From contig NZ_AP022582.1 of the NCBI RefSeq assembly GCF_010731595.1, forward strand, positions 3,596,001 through 3,660,000: 64,000 bases of DNA, given 5' to 3'. Source of the stretch: Mycobacterium seoulense. GTDB lineage: Bacteria > Actinomycetota > Actinomycetes > Mycobacteriales > Mycobacteriaceae. The notes beneath the pieces were generated by a model, which ran no database searches, had not been told where the DNA came from, and was given only the letters and a program-made list of their open reading frames with translations. This document shows, in pieces, positions 61,575-64,000 of the stretch (within the stretch, counting starts at the first letter, position 1; each line of letters begins with the position of its first letter). The position numbers and the translations under genes are program-made.

Positions 61575-62780
61575 TCAGCCCATCGGCGCGCTCGGCGTGA
61601 ACGCCACCGGCATCTTCTCCAGGCCCGAAACGAAGTTGGCCGGCCGCAGCGGCAGGTCCGCATCGGAGGCCAGCCGCATGTCCGGGAGGCGCTGCAGCAG
61701 GCGTGACTGCATGATCGACAGCTCCAGCCGGGCGAGCTGGTTACCGAGGCAGAAGTGCGTCCCGAAGCCGAAGGCGAGGTGGTTGTTCGGGTAGCGCTCC
61801 ATGTTGAAGGTCTCCGGGTCGTCGAAGACCTTCTCGTCGAAGTTCGCCGACTCGAACAGCAGGATCATCTTCTCGCCCTGGCGCAGCTGGGTGCCGTGAA
61901 ATTCGGTGTCCGCGGTGACCGTGCGTGCCATGTTCTTCACCGGCGCGGTCCAGCGGAGCATCTCTTCGATCGCGTTGGGCAGCAGGCTCAGGTCGCCGGC
62001 CAGGCGCCGGTGCTGATCGGGATGCAACAGCAGCTGCCTCGTCCCGCCGGACAGCGTGTGGCGCGTGGTCTCGTCGCCGCCGATCAACAGCAGCAGCACC
62101 TCGGTGACGATCTGGTGGTCCTCGAGCCGCGAGCCCTCGACCTCCGCGTGCACGAGGACGCTGACCAGGTCGTCTGTCGGTTCGGACTTGCGGGCCTCGA
62201 TCATGCCCATCATGTACTGGCTGTAGGCCGCGAAAGCGTCCATGGTGACCTGGAAATCCTCTTGCGCCGCCGTGCTGCTCAGGAAGCTCACCAGGTCGTC
62301 GGACCACTTGAGGAACATCTTGCGCTCTTCGGGCCGCACTCCGAGCATGTCGCCGATCACGGCCATCGGCAGGGGCGCCGCGAGGTCCCAGACGAAGTCA
62401 CACTCGCCGCGTTCACACACCGCGTCGATCAGTGTGTCGCACAGCGAAACGATCTTGGCTTCAAGGTCTTTCACGCGCTTGCGGGTGAAGCCGGAGTTGA
62501 CCAGCTTGCGGCGCAACAGATGTTGCGGATCGTCCATCTCGATCATCATCTCGACGCCGTCCTGGTCGGGCCGAATGCCGCCGGCGTTCGAGAACAGCTC
62601 GGGGTTGCGTTCGGCCTCGATCACCGCCTGATACGTCGAGGCGGCGGCCAACCCCTTGCGGTCCCGAAAGACCGGTTCGTGCTCGCGCATCCACCGGTAG
62701 ACGGACCGCGAATCGCCCGCGTAGAAGGCGCCGTCGGTCAGGTCGACGTCTGGCCTGGTCTCCAATTGCGTGGAAGTCAT
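61575..62780 (-). CDS. cyp142: Cytochrome P450 CYP142 (cholesterol 26/27-hydroxylase)
   Basis: 401 residues. The I-helix motif is LLLLIGGDETTRHTLSGG, the ExxR motif is EEMLRW and the heme loop FGFGTHFCLGNQLARLE puts the iron ligand at Cys344. CYP142 oxidises the terminal methyl of cholesterol/cholestenone, starting side-chain degradation, and can partly replace CYP125. The start overlaps the preceding gene by 4 bases (62777-62780), so it is translated after the acetoacetate-decarboxylase-like gene. The FdxD ferredoxin, 12 kb away, is the likely electron donor. Confidence 0.95.
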   Translation of the reverse strand: MTSTQLETRPDVDLTDGAFYAGDSRSVYRWMREHEPVFRDRKGLAAASTYQAVIEAERNPELFSNAGGIRPDQDGVEMMIEMDDPQHLLRRKLVNSGFTRKRVKDLEAKIVSLCDTLIDAVCERGECDFVWDLAAPLPMAVIGDMLGVRPEERKMFLKWSDDLVSFLSSTAAQEDFQVTMDAFAAYSQYMMGMIEARKSEPTDDLVSVLVHAEVEGSRLEDHQIVTEVLLLLIGGDETTRHTLSGGTRQLLLHPDQHRRLAGDLSLLPNAIEEMLRWTAPVKNMARTVTADTEFHGTQLRQGEKMILLFESANFDEKVFDDPETFNMERYPNNHLAFGFGTHFCLGNQLARLELSIMQSRLLQRLPDMRLASDADLPLRPANFVSGLEKMPVAFTPSAPMG

Positions 62781-63493
62781 GAGATCTCCTGGGCATCACC
62801 GAAGGACATTTGGACGTGGTCGACGGAGCTGGATACCAAAGCACGCTTCGGAAGACCCAGCGACGCAAGCTCTTTGGCGTACGGATGATCACCGAGTCGG
62901 ATGCTCACCCCGCCGAATCGGGTGCGCACGCCATCCAGGGTGTGTTCGAAGGTGGTTTCGCGGGTGATCCCGTCGCGGTGCGAGTAGGTGCGCTGCTCTT
63001 GCCGGCGCGGGGTCAGCCGAAACGGCAGGCCGCGGCGAAATTCCATGCCGATCACCGGTTGGCCTTCGATGCTGAGGTCGAAACCGAACTGACGGCCTTC
63101 TCGAACGGTGAAGTCGCCCATCACCTTCGGGTAGCCCCAGATCTTGGTTCCCGCCTCCAGGGTGAACGCCTGGTCGACGGGGAGGTGGTGGATGAACGCG
63201 CCGGCCGACTGCAGCGCCCGCAGCCCCCTCTCCTCCGATCCGGGTGGGTTGACCATCACGCTGGTGCCGAACTCGTGGTACTGGCCGAGGTCGCCGTCGA
63301 TGTAATGCATCAACATCAGCACCACGATCGCGCGGCCGGGAAGGTAGCGGCAGACCCGCAGGCCGCTGTAGTCGATCATCTGCTGCGCGGCGTCGGCGTC
63401 GACGGAGAACATCGCCATATGTTGATTTGCCGTGCGGATCTGCACCGGCATCGTGAGTACCGTGCCCGCGATGGTGTGCTGCGAGGCTGTCAT
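62777..63493 (-). CDS. Acetoacetate-decarboxylase-like protein (Rv3519-like)
   Basis: 238 residues with the ADC fold: VDADAAQQMIDYSGLRVCRYLPGRAIVVLML at the start, YHEFGTSVMVNP and the Schiff-base lysine region GTKIWGYPKVMGDF with K123 in the position of the family's catalytic lysine, then LRFGGVSIRLGDHP-like strands near the end. It may decarboxylate a beta-ketoacid, or be a non-catalytic relative. The start is 10 bases from the KstR box at 63504. It leads cyp142 with a 4-base overlap. In M. tuberculosis I recall Rv3519 on the opposite strand, so the arrangement may differ. Confidence 0.85.
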   Translation of the reverse strand: MTASQHTIAGTVLTMPVQIRTANQHMAMFSVDADAAQQMIDYSGLRVCRYLPGRAIVVLMLMHYIDGDLGQYHEFGTSVMVNPPGSEERGLRALQSAGAFIHHLPVDQAFTLEAGTKIWGYPKVMGDFTVREGRQFGFDLSIEGQPVIGMEFRRGLPFRLTPRRQEQRTYSHRDGITRETTFEHTLDGVRTRFGGVSIRLGDHPYAKELASLGLPKRALVSSSVDHVQMSFGDAQEIS

Positions 63494-63503
63494 CCGGCCA
63501 ATC

Positions 63504-63517
63504 TAGAACGCGTTCTA
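63504..63517. promoter_or_regulatory. Perfectly palindromic KstR box upstream of the ADC-like gene
   Basis: TAGAACGCGTTCTA is a complete palindrome and a full KstR-consensus match. It is 10 bases from the start of the ADC-like gene, in the 43-base gap behind the Rv3520c-like stop. It probably controls the ADC-like/cyp142 transcript. Confidence 0.9.
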
Positions 63518-63536
63518 ATCCCCTGGCAAGGATCGG

Positions 63537-64000
63537 CTAGATCAGCGTGGCGAGCTCCCTGATCTGCGCCTCGTTGCGTCCGTTAACCACCATCATGGTC
63601 ACGCCGGCGGCCTCCCAGACCTTGACCTGCTCACGGACGTAGTTGATGTCACCGACGATCGCGGCGTCGTCGACGACCTCGTCGGGGATGATCGACGCCG
63701 CCTTGTCCTTCTGGTTGCTGCGGAACAGCTTGGTCACGTCGTCGACCACCTCGGCGTAGCCCATCCGGCGGTACACGTCGGCGTGGAAGTTGGTGTCCTC
63801 GGCGCCCATACCGCCCATGTAGAGGGCCAGGTAGGGCTTCATGGCAGCGAAGGCGGCGGCCCGGTCGTCGGTGATCACGATGTTGGCGGTCGCGCAGATC
63901 TCGAAGTCCTCGCGGCTGCGTCGCGCCCCGGGCCGCGCGAACCCCTCGTCGAGCCATTCGTTGTAGGTGTCCGCCATCCGCGGTGTGTAGAAGATGGGCA
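63537..64000 (-). CDS. F420-dependent oxidoreductase-like protein (Rv3520c-like), C-terminal part
   Basis: Only the last 154 or so residues lie in the window (from about PIFYTPRMADTYNEWLDEGF). The sequence is the C-terminal half of a luciferase-like TIM barrel: FEICATANIVITDDRAAAFAAMKPYLALYMGGMG, and the end GDINYVREQVKVWEAAGVTMMVV. Rv3520c is annotated as coenzyme-F420-dependent; the F420-binding N-terminal part is beyond base 64000. The gene is in the cholesterol region beside cyp142 and runs on the same strand, so it could be the first gene of the next transcript. The stop is 20 bases from the KstR box. Confidence 0.88.
   Translation of the reverse strand, partial: PIFYTPRMADTYNEWLDEGFARPGARRSREDFEICATANIVITDDRAAAFAAMKPYLALYMGGMGAEDTNFHADVYRRMGYAEVVDDVTKLFRSNQKDKAASIIPDEVVDDAAIVGDINYVREQVKVWEAAGVTMMVVNGRNEAQIRELATLI

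Overview
The window is high-GC mycobacterial chromosome, most likely from a slow-growing species. It carries phoP/phoR, cyp51 with its own ferredoxin, a complete mce4 locus, mycobacterial lipoproteins, DUF732, and orthologues in order of two separate Mycobacterium tuberculosis regions. Gene names and Rv numbers come from remembered M. tuberculosis proteins and gene order; no database search was run.

Layout. (1) 1-18000: the 5' part of purD (minus strand), a MarR regulator divergent from an aldo/keto reductase, then a block matching Rv0771 back to Rv0756c. That block holds the CMD protein, hydroxyisobutyrate dehydrogenase, SDR and aldA on the minus strand. Divergent from them on the plus strand are a TetR regulator, cyp123, SDR, cyp51, ferredoxin, an NTF2-like protein and adhB, followed by an added FadH-like flavoenzyme, a second NTF2-like protein and a HIT protein. 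phoR-phoP (minus) and a 10-residue-repeat protein close the block. (2) 18000-25300: tRNA-Thr(UGU) with a degraded copy of its 3' end about 1 kb away, a DUF732 membrane protein, cspA, and a group of exported proteins (proline-rich, transglycosylase lipoprotein, PPQGGQN-repeat protein, LpqH-like lipoprotein, trypsin-like protease). (3) 25300-36400: hydrolase, amidase, TDT-family transporter, CpsA (LCP) with its SDR neighbour, an accessory set of acyl-CoA/SDR enzymes with a KstR-type site, and a FetAB-type ABC transporter. (4) 36400-64000: a 54-residue protein and otsA, then the mce4 cholesterol import operon and the KstR-type cholesterol side-chain genes (hsd4A, fdxD, fadE26, fadE27, fadD17, ilvX, fadD19, echA19, cyp142, an acetoacetate-decarboxylase-like gene), ending inside an Rv3520c-like F420-dependent oxidoreductase.

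How it works together. The right half is a sterol uptake and side-chain degradation unit. YrbE4AB, Mce4A-F and two Mce-associated proteins would import cholesterol. CYP142 oxidises the side-chain terminus, FadD19 and FadD17 activate side-chain acids, and FadE26/FadE27, EchA19 and Hsd4A carry out beta-oxidation steps. KstR-type palindromes (TNNAACNNGTTNNA) lie at the divergent or leading promoters, and there is a further match in front of an SDR at 33852. The left half joins P450/ferredoxin chemistry with a TetR regulator whose probable operator (TGGACANNTGTCCA) occurs near both divergent promoters.

Points beyond standard annotation: the two TetR-type palindromes, the extra KstR-type box, the exact 10-residue repeat protein by phoP, the tRNA-Thr partial duplication, the cytoplasmic beta-lactamase-fold protein and fructosamine-kinase-like gene inside the cholesterol region, and a perfect 20-bp inverted repeat between echA19 and cyp142.
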